Source of the DNA: Flavobacterium tyrosinilyticum
GTDB taxonomy: Bacteria; Bacteroidota; Bacteroidia; Flavobacteriales; Flavobacteriaceae
Length of the DNA stretch: 64,000 nt
Direction: 5' to 3'
Assembly (NCBI RefSeq): GCF_023656565.1
Contig: NZ_JAMOKG010000001.1
Span: forward strand, 254,456-318,455
Shown: in pieces, positions 50,095-58,756 of the stretch
How positions within the stretch are numbered: position 1 is the first letter of the stretch
Layout of the letters: each line of letters starts with the position of its first letter
Program-made: the position numbers and the translations under genes
The notes under the pieces: generated by a model
Databases searched by the model: none
What the model saw: the letters and a program-made list of their open reading frames with translations, nothing else
What the model was told of the DNA's origin: nothing

Positions 50095-51192
50095 ATGAAT
50101 AACACGGCTCCAACTTTTGCAAGGCAAGACAATTTGAAGTTCTTCAGAACGCTTAACTCTCGGGTAAACAATTACTTCAAAGAAAACAATATCAAAAAAA
50201 CCGGAAACTGGAAATTACACTTAAAAGCCGTTATTCTATTTGCAGTTTTTTTAACTCCATACTTTTTAATTCTTACACTTGACATGCCGTTTTGGGTAAT
50301 GCTGCTTTTATCTATCGTAATTGGTATTGGAATGGCTGGTGTTGGAATGAACGTAATGCACGATGGTAATCACGGTTCTTATTCGACTAAAAGCTGGATT
50401 AATAAATTTATGGGAGGAACAATTTATGTTCTTGCCGGAAATGTTTACAACTGGCAGGTACAGCACAATGTCTTGCATCATACTTACACCAATATCCCTG
50501 GTCACGACGAAGATCTGGATGCAGGAAGAATTATCCGTTTTACGGAACATGCAGAATGGCATAGTTTTCACCGTTTTCAGCATTACTATTCTGTTTTCTT
50601 GTATGGTTTATTAACTTTTAATTGGGCCATCACTACTGATTTTAAGCAGATGAGAAATTATCTGAAAAGAAAATTGTCTTACGGTGAACCAAAAAGCCCA
50701 AAAATTCTTTGGACAACCCTAATTATTACTAAAGTTATTTATATCTCTATTTGGATCGTTTTGCCAATGGTAATTGGAATTACGTGGTGGAAAGTTCTTC
50801 TTGGATTTTTCGTAATGCATTATACTGCCGGATTAATTTTAAGTATTGTATTTCAGTTAGCACACGTTGTAGATCATACTACAAATCCTTCTCCAAATGA
50901 ATTGGGAGAAATGGACAACACCTGGGCTGTTCACCAATTGTATACTACAACTAATTTTGCACCAAAAAATGCAATCGTAAACTGGTATACAGGTGGATTA
51001 AATCATCAAATCGAACATCATATTTTCCCGAATATTAGTCACATTCACTATGGTAAAATTGCAAAAATTGTAAAGGAAACTGCCAAAGAATGTAATTTAC
51101 CCTATTACGAATACAAAACAATGGGAAGTGCTATTGTAGCTCACTTCAAACATTTACGTGATTTGGGAATGAAACCTGAATTATCTGTTTAA
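50095..51192 (+). CDS. Membrane fatty acid desaturase (acyl-CoA/acyl-lipid type)
   Basis: 365 residues, di-iron membrane desaturase with about four membrane helices and all three histidine boxes: HDGNH (from His89), HNVLHH (from His124) and HQIEHH (from His304). HQxEHH instead of HxxHH in the third box places it with delta-5/6-type 'front-end' desaturases, but no cytochrome b5 domain is fused. It introduces double bonds into membrane acyl chains, probably for cold adaptation; regulation is not visible beyond a good promoter. Confidence 0.92.
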   Translation: MNNTAPTFARQDNLKFFRTLNSRVNNYFKENNIKKTGNWKLHLKAVILFAVFLTPYFLILTLDMPFWVMLLLSIVIGIGMAGVGMNVMHDGNHGSYSTKSWINKFMGGTIYVLAGNVYNWQVQHNVLHHTYTNIPGHDEDLDAGRIIRFTEHAEWHSFHRFQHYYSVFLYGLLTFNWAITTDFKQMRNYLKRKLSYGEPKSPKILWTTLIITKVIYISIWIVLPMVIGITWWKVLLGFFVMHYTAGLILSIVFQLAHVVDHTTNPSPNELGEMDNTWAVHQLYTTTNFAPKNAIVNWYTGGLNHQIEHHIFPNISHIHYGKIAKIVKETAKECNLPYYEYKTMGSAIVAHFKHLRDLGMKPELSV

Positions 51193-51225
51193 ACTAAAAA
51201 AAATCTATTAATAATTAACCTTCCT

Positions 51226-51233
51226 TAATTTTG
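51226..51233 (+). promoter_or_regulatory. Putative -7 element (TAATTTTG) of the aminotransferase gene
   Basis: Perfect TAnnTTTG. It overlaps the beginning of the longer reading frame at 51231, so translation must start at ATG 51267. Confidence 0.55.
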
Positions 51234-51266
51234 CTACGCCAATTAAGGACATTCAAAATTTTTATA

Positions 51267-52457
51267 ATGAATCATATTCTTTCGGACAGAATCAACAATC
51301 TTGCAACTTCGCAGACATTAGCAATGGCCGCTTTGGCAAGAGAATTAAAAGCACAAGGAAAAGACATTATCAGCTTAAGTTTAGGTGAGCCAGATTTCAA
51401 TACGCCAGACTTTATTAAAGAAGCAGTAATAAAAGCAGTAAACGAAAATTATAGCACTTATTCTCCAGTAGAAGGTTACCTTGAATTGAGAGAGGCAATT
51501 TGCAGAAAATTCAAAAGAGACAACGATTTAGATTATAAACCATCACAAATCGTAGTTTCTACAGGAGCAAAACAATCTTTATACAACATTGCACAAGTAA
51601 TGTTAAACGATGGAGACGAAGTTATTTTACCAGCTCCATACTGGGTTTCTTATTTCGAAATCGTAAAACTTTCTGGAGGAGTTCCTGTTGAAGTTCCAAC
51701 ATCAGTAGATACTGATTTCAAAATTACTCCAGAGCAATTAGAAGCTGCAATCACACCAAAAACAAAAATGATGTGGTTTTCTTCTCCATGTAATCCTTCT
51801 GGATCTGTTTACAGCAGAGAAGAATTAACAGCATTGGCAAAAGTTTTAGAAAAACACCCAAATATTTACGTAGTTGCAGATGAAATCTATGAGCATATCA
51901 ATTTCTCAGGAACTTTCTGCAGTATCGGTTCAATTCCGGGAATGTTCGAAAAAACAATTACTGTAAACGGAGTTGCAAAAGCATTTGCAATGACAGGATA
52001 CAGAATTGGGTACATCGGAGCTCCTGAATTTATCGCAAAAGCGTGTACTAAAATTCAAGGACAAGTAACTTCTGGTGCAAATTCTGTAGCACAAAGAGCT
52101 ACCATTACAGCCGTAGATGCTGATCCAAGCGTATTAAACGAAATGGTTCAAGCTTTCCACGGTCGTAGAGATTTAGTGGTTGGATTATTAAAAGAAATTC
52201 CAGGAGTAAAAATCAACGTTCCGGAAGGTGCATTTTATGTATTCCCAGACGTTTCTTCTTTCTTCGGAAAAACTTTAAAAGGAACTGAAATCAAAGATGC
52301 AAACGATGTTTCGATGTATCTTTTAGCTGAGGCAAACGTTGCTACAGTAACAGGAGACGCTTTCGGAAATCCAAACTGTATTCGTTTCTCTTACGCAACA
52401 AGCAACGACATTTTAAAAGAAGCTTTACGCAGAATCAAAGAAGCTTTGACTGCATAA
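51267..52457 (+). CDS. Class I/II pyridoxal-phosphate aminotransferase, aspartate aminotransferase-like
   Basis: 396 residues of fold-type I aminotransferase subgroup Ib. Substrate/cofactor motifs: SLSLGEPDFNTP, STGAKQSLYNIAQVML, APYWVSYFEIVKLSGG, SSPCNPSGSVYS, VVADEIYEHI and the PLP-lysine Lys238 in VNGVAKAFAMTGYRIGYIG. Length and spacing fit bacterial aspartate (or aspartate/prephenate) aminotransferase, linking oxaloacetate and glutamate metabolism. The start is fixed by the promoter just upstream. Confidence 0.9.
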   Translation: MNHILSDRINNLATSQTLAMAALARELKAQGKDIISLSLGEPDFNTPDFIKEAVIKAVNENYSTYSPVEGYLELREAICRKFKRDNDLDYKPSQIVVSTGAKQSLYNIAQVMLNDGDEVILPAPYWVSYFEIVKLSGGVPVEVPTSVDTDFKITPEQLEAAITPKTKMMWFSSPCNPSGSVYSREELTALAKVLEKHPNIYVVADEIYEHINFSGTFCSIGSIPGMFEKTITVNGVAKAFAMTGYRIGYIGAPEFIAKACTKIQGQVTSGANSVAQRATITAVDADPSVLNEMVQAFHGRRDLVVGLLKEIPGVKINVPEGAFYVFPDVSSFFGKTLKGTEIKDANDVSMYLLAEANVATVTGDAFGNPNCIRFSYATSNDILKEALRRIKEALTA

Positions 52458-52477
52458 CAATATTCTAAGTTTTTATA

Positions 52478-52530
52478 AAAACGGCTTAAGGTTCAAAAGT
52501 TTCATCACTTTTATACTTTAAGCTGTTTTT
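52478..52530 (+). terminator. Terminator after the aminotransferase
   Basis: Imperfect hairpin: AAAACGGCTTAAGGTTCAAAAGT pairs with ACTTTTATACTTTAAGCTGTTTT (shown as the outer AAAACGGCTTAAG / CTTTAAGCTGTTTT), followed by T run. Confidence 0.7.
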
Positions 52531-52563
52531 TTTGCAAACAAAACAAATGTAAGTTTTTATTTA

Positions 52564-52571
52564 TATTTTTG
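52564..52571 (+). promoter_or_regulatory. Putative -7 element (TATTTTTG) of the 52.6 kb gene
   Basis: Perfect TAnnTTTG, 22 bases before ATG 52594. Confidence 0.45.
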
Positions 52572-52593
52572 TGCCGTAAAAAAAAATAAAATT

Positions 52594-53439
52594 ATGGGAA
52601 CCTGGTCTGCTAAAATTGAAGATGATGATACTTTTTTGGATATTTATGATGAGTTTTTTAATTTGTATAATTTAGAAAACGAACCTCTAGAAATAAAAGA
52701 AAAACTTAGATTAGAATATACTCTTCCACGAACGGAGCATCTTTTCTGGCTTGCATTAGCAAAAGCTTTTTGGGAGTGTCAGCAAGAAGATCTTGAAATA
52801 AATAAACATATAGATGAATTAATTAGCAATAAAAAAGATCTTGAAATTTGCAAAGATTTAGGTTTTGACCAATCATTTATACAACAACGGGAAAAAGAGT
52901 TACAAAAGTTTTTAAAGAAAATTTCTATTAGAAAAACAAAACCAAAAATCCGAAAAAAAATACAACAACCTCTTTTCGAAACTGGTCAAATATGGACCTT
53001 TTCTTATAACTCAATTTTCTATTCATTTATAGTTCTTGCGGAATTAAAAAATATCTACGGACAAAATTTAATTGGTTTACTTAACTATAACAAATCTACA
53101 GAACCAAAATTGGAAGATTTAAAAGACAAACAGATTTTTTATTATGAAGTTGACGCATTTGTTAAAAGTGAAGAACCTAGTTTTTTGATTTTTAAAGACA
53201 ATGATGAAGTTTACAGTGCAACCATATTAGTCATAGATAGAGATAATTTTCCTGTAAAAAATTTAAAACAAAACTTTAAACTTATAGATAAAATTAAAAT
53301 TAATATCTCATTAAATCATAAAGATCAATATTATCATCATTGCGGAAATGGATTACTCCCATTGATTCAAAAAAGCTTTAATTCTAAACAAATATTAGAT
53401 GATTCATCTTTTAAAATAGATTTGACCAATCTTAATTAA
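52594..53439 (+). CDS. Hypothetical protein, possibly DUF4259/Imm26-like
   Basis: 281 residues, soluble. The N-terminus MGTWSAKIEDDDTFLDIYD resembles the MGTWGxxxFxNDxALD opening of DUF4259-type proteins. A charged middle (about 85-130, very Lys-rich) leads to a beta-rich second half beginning FETGQIWTFSYNSIFYSFIVL, reminiscent of Imm26-type immunity folds. Both matches are by memory of consensus and weak. If right, it could be an immunity or toxin-neutralising protein without a toxin gene beside it. No operon partners. Confidence 0.6.
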   Translation: MGTWSAKIEDDDTFLDIYDEFFNLYNLENEPLEIKEKLRLEYTLPRTEHLFWLALAKAFWECQQEDLEINKHIDELISNKKDLEICKDLGFDQSFIQQREKELQKFLKKISIRKTKPKIRKKIQQPLFETGQIWTFSYNSIFYSFIVLAELKNIYGQNLIGLLNYNKSTEPKLEDLKDKQIFYYEVDAFVKSEEPSFLIFKDNDEVYSATILVIDRDNFPVKNLKQNFKLIDKIKINISLNHKDQYYHHCGNGLLPLIQKSFNSKQILDDSSFKIDLTNLN

Positions 53440-53557
53440 AAAATATATTACAAAATTCCCATTCCACAATATTATAAAACCCCAAATGTAATCCTGTAAA
53501 ACATTCCATTCTAGAAGTCCCCATCTTTGTAATGTATTAATTTAAAAACTATTAGTC

Positions 53558-54013
53558 ATGATACATACAGATGAAACCACACAAGAAGCAGTTAAAACTT
53601 TAGAAGGATTAATTTCAATCCTTGAAGACGGAAAATTAGGATATACAGATGCAGCTGAACATATAGAGAATCCTGCAATGAAAACTGATTTCCTTGAATA
53701 TGCCCGCGAACGCGCTTTATTTATTGTAGAACTACAAAATCAAATCAATAAACTAGGAAAATCTACAGACAACTCAGGAGGAGGACCACTAGGAGCTTTA
53801 CACCGAGTTTGGATCGATATTAAATCGGCATTTACTGGCGGCGACACAGAAGCCATTATAAACGCTTGTATTACAGGTGAAGAAGCTGCTGTTGAAAAAT
53901 ACAAAAAAGCACTAGAAGAAAATCATTTAGAGCACGATCAGATCTACATTGTTTCTAAACAATTAAATAGTATCCAAAATACTTTATCGCAAATTAAAAT
54001 GAGAGCAAGCTAA
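53558..54013 (+). CDS. DUF2383 (PA2169-type) ferritin-like stress protein
   Basis: 151 residues, all-helical four-helix bundle. Seen: ETTQEAVKTLEGLISILEDGKLGYTDAAEHIENP, then YARERALFIVELQNQINKLG, GGGPLGALHRVWIDIKSAFTGGD and CITGEEAAVEKYKKALEEN (first and second blocks partly quoted: DGKLGYTDAAEHIENP). Glu/His spacing recalls ferritin-like folds. The family is tied to general stress in soil and aquatic bacteria, exact role unknown. Single gene closed by a terminator. Confidence 0.85.
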   Translation: MIHTDETTQEAVKTLEGLISILEDGKLGYTDAAEHIENPAMKTDFLEYARERALFIVELQNQINKLGKSTDNSGGGPLGALHRVWIDIKSAFTGGDTEAIINACITGEEAAVEKYKKALEENHLEHDQIYIVSKQLNSIQNTLSQIKMRAS

Positions 54014-54035
54014 ACGATTCATGCTTTTTTTTTTG

Positions 54036-54067
54036 AAAACCGCTCGGTCTTCGGATTGGGCGGTTTT
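54036..54067 (+). terminator. Terminator after the DUF2383 gene
   Basis: Stem AAAACCGC / GCGGTTTT with a larger imperfect loop, then T run. Confidence 0.75.
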
Positions 54068-54173
54068 TTTGTTTTTTTAATAGAAATTCTTGATGCAAAA
54101 GAAGAAAAAAAAAAAATACTCTTATAAATCCTAAAAAAAAAACATTCATCTTTGTGAATATCAAAATCAGTTC

Positions 54174-54350
54174 ATGGGAAAAATTATAGGAATAATTATT
54201 CTAATTTTTGGAATTAGATTTGCTTACAAATTTTCAGATATAGGAAGAAAAACACCGACAATAAAACATAGTAATAAATCAGATACTTTTTTTATAATAA
54301 TATTCATTTTCATGATAATTGCAGCTGGGATTAGTTCTTTATTCCATTAA
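54174..54350 (+). CDS. Predicted 58-residue protein with two membrane helices
   Basis: ATG at 54174 opens a 59-codon frame: a hydrophobic helix (MGKIIGIIILIFGIRFAY), a basic-polar loop (GRKTPTIKHSNKSD) and a second helix (FFIIIFIFMIIAAGISSLF). The hairpin topology with a positive loop is typical of small bacterial membrane proteins. It sits between the DUF2383 stress gene and the U32 peptidase, with no clear promoter. Could be spurious, but the helix-loop-helix pattern is better than expected by chance in AT-rich DNA. Confidence 0.45.
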   Translation: MGKIIGIIILIFGIRFAYKFSDIGRKTPTIKHSNKSDTFFIIIFIFMIIAAGISSLFH

Positions 54351-54499
54351 TACTACAATTAAGAGAGTTCTAATTATCATCATTCCATATTTAGTTAACA
54401 ATTTCAAAAAAATCGCTTCATCACTAGCAAACTCGAATAATTTATTAGACCTTTGCACACTTTTTTTCGGGAATACCACAAAAGTCTAAAGTTTTAGAA

Positions 54500-56368
54500 A
54501 TGAAGAAGAAAATCGAAATATTAGCTCCTGCTAGAGATTTAATTGGAGGAATCGCCGCCATAAACAGTGGCGCTGATGCTGTATATATTGGTGCGCCACA
54601 GTTTGGTGCACGTTCTAACGCCAACAATTCTATTGAAGATGTGGCAGAATTGGTAAAATACGCACACTTATTTAACGCACAGGTTTTTGTGGTTATGAAT
54701 ACCATTTTATACGACAATGAATTAGAAACTTGTCGCGCTATGATTTGGGAATTATACGATATTGGTGTCGACGCCCTGATCATTCAGGATATGGCGATTA
54801 TGGAAATGGACTTGCCTCCTATCGTACTTCACGCCAGTACACAAGCCAATAATCGTGACGCAGATAAAATTAAATTCCTAAAAGATGCCGGAATCAAACG
54901 TGTTGTTTTAGCACGTGAATTAAACTTGCATCAAATTAAAACAATATACGACCACGCTGATGTTGAACTAGAGTTTTTCGTAACCGGAGCTTTATGTGTT
55001 TCTTTTAGCGGAAACTGTTATATGAGTGTGGCCAACGGAGAACGTAGCGCCAATCGTGGTTCTTGCGCGCAAAACTGCCGTTTACCTTATAACCTAATCG
55101 ATGGAAACGGAGATACTTTAATCAGAAACAGTCACTTGCTTTCGATTAAAGATTTAGATGTTTCAGATCAGATTCCGAATTTGATTGAAGCTGGAATCGT
55201 TTCTTTCAAAATCGAAGGAAGATTAAAAGACGTTGCTTATGTTAAAAATAACGTATCTTATTTACGTCAAAAACTAGACAGCTATTTAGAAGGAAGCGAT
55301 AAATACATTAAAGCCTCTTCAGGAAAATGCACGTATACTTTTGATTCTACTTTAAGCAGAACTTTCAACCGTGGTTATACCGATTATTTCGTAAACGAAA
55401 GACACAGTTCTATTGGTTCTTGGGAAAGCCCAAAATCAAAAGGACAATATATTGGTAAATTAATTAGAACTATTGGAAACGCTTACGAAATCGAAAACGG
55501 CGAATTATTGAACAACGGTGACGGACTTTGCTTTATCAACGAAAATAATGAAGCTGACGGAATCTACGTAAACAAAGCCGAAAACGGAAAAGTATACCCA
55601 AACGTTCTGAAAGAAATTAAAGACGGAACTTTCATTTATAGAAATAACGACGCTGCTTTCATCAAAATTGTTGAAAGAGAAGACAGTGCAATTCGTAAAA
55701 TCGGAACAACTTTATTGCTTACAGAAAACGAAAACGGTTTTGAATTAATTGCAACCGACGAAGATGGAAATGTAAGTACAGTAAAATTAGAGCACCCGAA
55801 AGAACAAACGAAAACAGGCGAATCAATCGAAGAAAACATAAAAGTTCAATTAGCCAAAACAGGTTTTACGCCTTACAGCGCTGATGAAATCAATGTAATG
55901 TTCACTGAAAACTGGTTCCTTCCTATTTCAAAAATCAACGAAATGAGAAGAAATGTTTTCGAACAATTATCAGAAATTCGTTTGGCAAATTACGTTCGCG
56001 AAGAACATCAATTGGTAAAAACGTCACATCCGTATCCAGAAACCAAACTGGATTTCATGTACAATGTTTCGAACAAAACCGCTCGTAAATTCTACGAACG
56101 TCACGGTGTAACCGAAATTGAAAAAGCTTTCGAATTACAATGGGATCCAGGAAAATCTCGTGTAATGACAACCAAATATTGCATCAAATACGAGTTAAAA
56201 AAATGCCCAATTCACCAAAAAGATATAGTGGGTGTTAAAGTAAAAGAACCTTTGGTTTTAAAACAAGGCGAGCTTGAATACAAACTAAAATTCAACTGCA
56301 AACCATGCGAAATGGAAATCTGGGAAAAAGATGCTGAATTTGAGATTGAAGAAGATCATTTTCACTAA
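54500..56368 (+). CDS. U32-family peptidase (TrhP/RlhA-type RNA hydroxylation protein)
   Basis: 622 residues, no signal peptide. The N-terminal TIM-barrel domain has KIEILAPARDLIGGIAAINSGADAVYIG and GAPQFGARSNANN; the conserved cysteine-bearing block GNCYMSVANGERSANRGSC-AQNCRLPY lies near residues 170-200; the C-terminal region carries further Cys (YCIKYELKKCPIHQ and FNCKPCE). Bacterial U32 proteins of this type hydroxylate tRNA or rRNA bases rather than cut peptides, needing prephenate and iron-sulfur clusters; the cysteines fit that. Exact target not resolved. Confidence 0.88.
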   Translation: MKKKIEILAPARDLIGGIAAINSGADAVYIGAPQFGARSNANNSIEDVAELVKYAHLFNAQVFVVMNTILYDNELETCRAMIWELYDIGVDALIIQDMAIMEMDLPPIVLHASTQANNRDADKIKFLKDAGIKRVVLARELNLHQIKTIYDHADVELEFFVTGALCVSFSGNCYMSVANGERSANRGSCAQNCRLPYNLIDGNGDTLIRNSHLLSIKDLDVSDQIPNLIEAGIVSFKIEGRLKDVAYVKNNVSYLRQKLDSYLEGSDKYIKASSGKCTYTFDSTLSRTFNRGYTDYFVNERHSSIGSWESPKSKGQYIGKLIRTIGNAYEIENGELLNNGDGLCFINENNEADGIYVNKAENGKVYPNVLKEIKDGTFIYRNNDAAFIKIVEREDSAIRKIGTTLLLTENENGFELIATDEDGNVSTVKLEHPKEQTKTGESIEENIKVQLAKTGFTPYSADEINVMFTENWFLPISKINEMRRNVFEQLSEIRLANYVREEHQLVKTSHPYPETKLDFMYNVSNKTARKFYERHGVTEIEKAFELQWDPGKSRVMTTKYCIKYELKKCPIHQKDIVGVKVKEPLVLKQGELEYKLKFNCKPCEMEIWEKDAEFEIEEDHFH

Positions 56369-56373
56369 AAAAG

Positions 56374-56504
56374 TTTAACCGCAAAGGACGCAAAGTTTAC
56401 GCAAGGTTCGCAAAGATTTTAAAATATCTTTGCGAACCTTTTCTTTTACTTAAAAACTTGACCTTGCGTTCTTCGCGTAATTCTTTGCGCTCTTTGCGGT
56501 TAAA
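56374..56504. repeat. Nested CGCAAAG inverted repeat after the U32 gene
   Basis: Outer arms TTTAACCGCAAAG (56374-56386) and CTTTGCGGTTAAA (56492-56504); inner arms AAGGTTCGCAAAGAT and ATCTTTGCGAACCTT. Words such as ACGCAAAG repeat inside. A further copy, CTTTGCGGTTAAAAA, lies at 56530-56544 just past it. Confidence 0.85.
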
Positions 56505-56590
56505 TTAATTTGCAAAATCAGCGCGAGAACTTTGCGGTTAAAAAAAGCTTTTTCCCTACTTTTACTACTCAAACAATACAACACTCCAAA

Positions 56591-57751
56591 ATGAAAATAC
56601 TACTCCTAGGTTCAGGCGAATTAGGCAAAGAATTTGTCATTGCCGCACAACGAATCGGACAAACCATAATTGCAGTTGACAGTTACGAAAACGCACCAGC
56701 CATGCAGGTTGCGCACGGATTTGAAGTCATCAACATGCTTGACGGTGACGCACTTGACCGAATCGTAGCCAAACACCAACCCGATTTTATCGTTCCCGAG
56801 ATAGAAGCTATACGCACCGAACGTTTTTACGATTACGAAAAACAAGGAATCACCGTTGTTCCTTCAGCGAAAGCGGCAAACTTTACCATGAATCGTAAAG
56901 CAATTCGTGATTTAGCAGCAATAGAATTGGGATTACGAACAGCAAAATATCAATACGCAACATCAGCCGAAGAACTGCAAAAAGCCGTTCAGGAAGTTGG
57001 AATTCCATGTGTTGTAAAACCATTAATGTCTTCGTCAGGAAAAGGACAATCGACAATCAAAACAGAAAGTGATATCGAGAAAGCATGGCAATATGCTGTT
57101 GCAGGTTCGCGTGGCGATGTTATTGAAGTTATTGTAGAAGCTTTTGTAGATTTCCATTCAGAAATTACCCTTTTAACGATTACTCAAAATAACAACCCGA
57201 CTTTATTTTGTGCTCCAATTGGCCACAGACAAGAAAGAGGTGATTACCAAGAAAGCTGGCAACCGGCTTTGGTATCAGAAAAGGATTTATACGAGGCTCA
57301 GGATATGGCCGAAAAAATCACCGAAGCGCTTGGCGGTGCAGGACTTTTTGGCGTTGAGTTTTTCCTGACCAATGAAGGCGTTTATTTCTCTGAACTTTCT
57401 CCACGTCCGCATGATACTGGAATGGTAACTTTAGCAGGAACACAGAATTTCAACGAATTTGAACTGCATTTGAGAGCGATTTTAAGTCTTCCGATTTTTG
57501 AAATTACTTTAGAAAAAGCTGGAGCAAGCGCCGTAATTTTAGCATCTGAAGATTCTGCAAATCCAACTTTTAGCGGAATCGAAAAAGTAGCAGCTTTACC
57601 TAAAACTGATTTCAGGATTTTCGGAAAACCAACTTCTAGACCATATCGAAGAATGGGAGTTGTTTTAAGCCACGATACGCTTTCAACTCCAATTAACGAA
57701 GTAATAGAGCGTGCCAAAGAAACGGCAAAATTAATAACTGTAAACTCTTAG
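56591..57751 (+). CDS. purT: Formate-dependent phosphoribosylglycinamide formyltransferase PurT
   Basis: 386-residue ATP-grasp enzyme that makes formyl-GAR from GAR, formate and ATP in purine synthesis. Motifs: [18 protein letters not shown] (about 4-20), [40 protein letters not shown] and [17 protein letters not shown]. The length is that of E. coli PurT. The frame extends to 56510 upstream, but that part is repeat-like; the fold begins at ATG 56591. The next gene starts three bases later. Confidence 0.95.
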   Translation: MKILLLGSGELGKEFVIAAQRIGQTIIAVDSYENAPAMQVAHGFEVINMLDGDALDRIVAKHQPDFIVPEIEAIRTERFYDYEKQGITVVPSAKAANFTMNRKAIRDLAAIELGLRTAKYQYATSAEELQKAVQEVGIPCVVKPLMSSSGKGQSTIKTESDIEKAWQYAVAGSRGDVIEVIVEAFVDFHSEITLLTITQNNNPTLFCAPIGHRQERGDYQESWQPALVSEKDLYEAQDMAEKITEALGGAGLFGVEFFLTNEGVYFSELSPRPHDTGMVTLAGTQNFNEFELHLRAILSLPIFEITLEKAGASAVILASEDSANPTFSGIEKVAALPKTDFRIFGKPTSRPYRRMGVVLSHDTLSTPINEVIERAKETAKLITVNS

Positions 57752-57754
57752 AAA

Positions 57755-58075
57755 ATGAAAAATATACTTTTAGCGACTTTCCTTTTTATTGGAATCGCAG
57801 TACAGGCACAAGACAAAAAGAAATTTGACAAACCAACAATCGTTGAAGCTTCTTGCGGAGAATGTCAATTTGGAATGAAAGGTAAAAGCTGTGATTTAGC
57901 CGTTCGCATTGACGGAAAAAGCTATTTCGTGGACGGAACTACAATTCACGATCACGGAGATGCTCACGCTGAAAAAGGTTTTTGCAATGCAATCAGTAAA
58001 GCATTAGTTACAGGAGAAATTAAAGGAGATAGATTTAAAGCAACTTCATTTACTTTAATCGACGATAAAAAATAA
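57755..58075 (+). CDS. DUF6370-like secreted protein
   Basis: 106 residues with signal peptide (...GIAVQAQ). The mature part has conserved Cys pairs (ASCGECQFGMKGKSCDLAV), a His/Asp-rich motif (IHDHGDAHAEKGFCNA) and a third Cys region, suggesting a small periplasmic metal-binding or disulfide protein. I associate it with DUF6370 by memory. It overlaps the Crp/Fnr regulator gene by one base (TAATG), so the two proteins are made together, which may mean the regulator controls or responds to the same condition. Confidence 0.75.
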   Translation: MKNILLATFLFIGIAVQAQDKKKFDKPTIVEASCGECQFGMKGKSCDLAVRIDGKSYFVDGTTIHDHGDAHAEKGFCNAISKALVTGEIKGDRFKATSFTLIDDKK

Positions 58076-58650
58076 TGGCATTAATTCTCGAAAACATTGC
58101 CAAACACGTTTCTCTGACACCAGAAGAACAGGCGCTTTTTTTATCTAAACTAGAAACGAACACTTACAAAGCCAAAACGCTTTTATTAAACGCCGGCGAA
58201 GTCTGCAAACATTCGTATTTTGTAAATTCAGGTATTTTAAGAAGTTTCAATATCAACGACAATATTGTTGAACATGTTTTATCGTTTGCCTGCGAAGGCT
58301 GGTGGATGAGCGATATGTACAGCTTTTTTTCACAGAAACCAGGTCAGCTTTTTATTGAAGTTTTGGAAGAAGCAGAAGTCGTTTCTTTATCAAAAGAAAA
58401 TCAAGAACAATTGTATCTTGAAATTCCGAAACTGGAACGTTTTTTCAGAATTTTAATTGAGAATTCATTAGTTGCGAATCAACAGCGATTAATGGACAAT
58501 TTGAGTTTACCTGCGGAAGAACGTTTCGAAAAATTCACAAAAAAATACGGAACATTGGTTCACAAAGTTCCTCAAAAACAAATCGCTTCTTTTATTGGTG
58601 TAACACCAGAATTCTTCAGCAAAATGAAAGCAAGACTTTTGAAAAAGTAA
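58075..58650 (+). CDS. Crp/Fnr-family transcriptional regulator
   Basis: 191 residues: an N-terminal cyclic-nucleotide-binding-like jelly roll (about 15-125: LLLNAGEVCKHSYFVNSGILRSF, given in part as NAGEVCKHSYFVNSG), a dimerisation helix, and a C-terminal helix-turn-helix KQIASFIGVTPEFFSKMKARL (in part). It lacks the Arg of the cAMP site and the FNR cysteine cluster, so its ligand is unknown. The HTH position of the recognition Arg is uncertain. It could be one candidate to bind TGATnnnnATCA-like sites, but this is not shown. Confidence 0.88.
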   Translation: MALILENIAKHVSLTPEEQALFLSKLETNTYKAKTLLLNAGEVCKHSYFVNSGILRSFNINDNIVEHVLSFACEGWWMSDMYSFFSQKPGQLFIEVLEEAEVVSLSKENQEQLYLEIPKLERFFRILIENSLVANQQRLMDNLSLPAEERFEKFTKKYGTLVHKVPQKQIASFIGVTPEFFSKMKARLLKK

Positions 58651-58657
58651 AATTAAA

Positions 58658-58744
58658 CCATTAAGATATTAAGATTCATTAAGCTAGACTTAATCTTCCT
58701 TATTTTTAAGGATATAAAGCTTAACTTTCTTAATATCTTAATGG
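58658..58744. terminator. Long inverted repeat between crp-like gene and aceA
   Basis: Perfect 16-bp outer arms CCATTAAGATATTAAG / CTTAATATCTTAATGG enclose smaller ATTAAG words. It lies between convergent genes and may act as terminator for both. Confidence 0.75.
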
Positions 58745-58756
58745 TAAAAAAAAGAA

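Noticed and set aside
56374..56504. CRISPR array reading of the CGCAAAG repeats
   Set aside because: Units are short, unequal and palindromic across the gap, with no constant-length spacers and no cas genes in the window.
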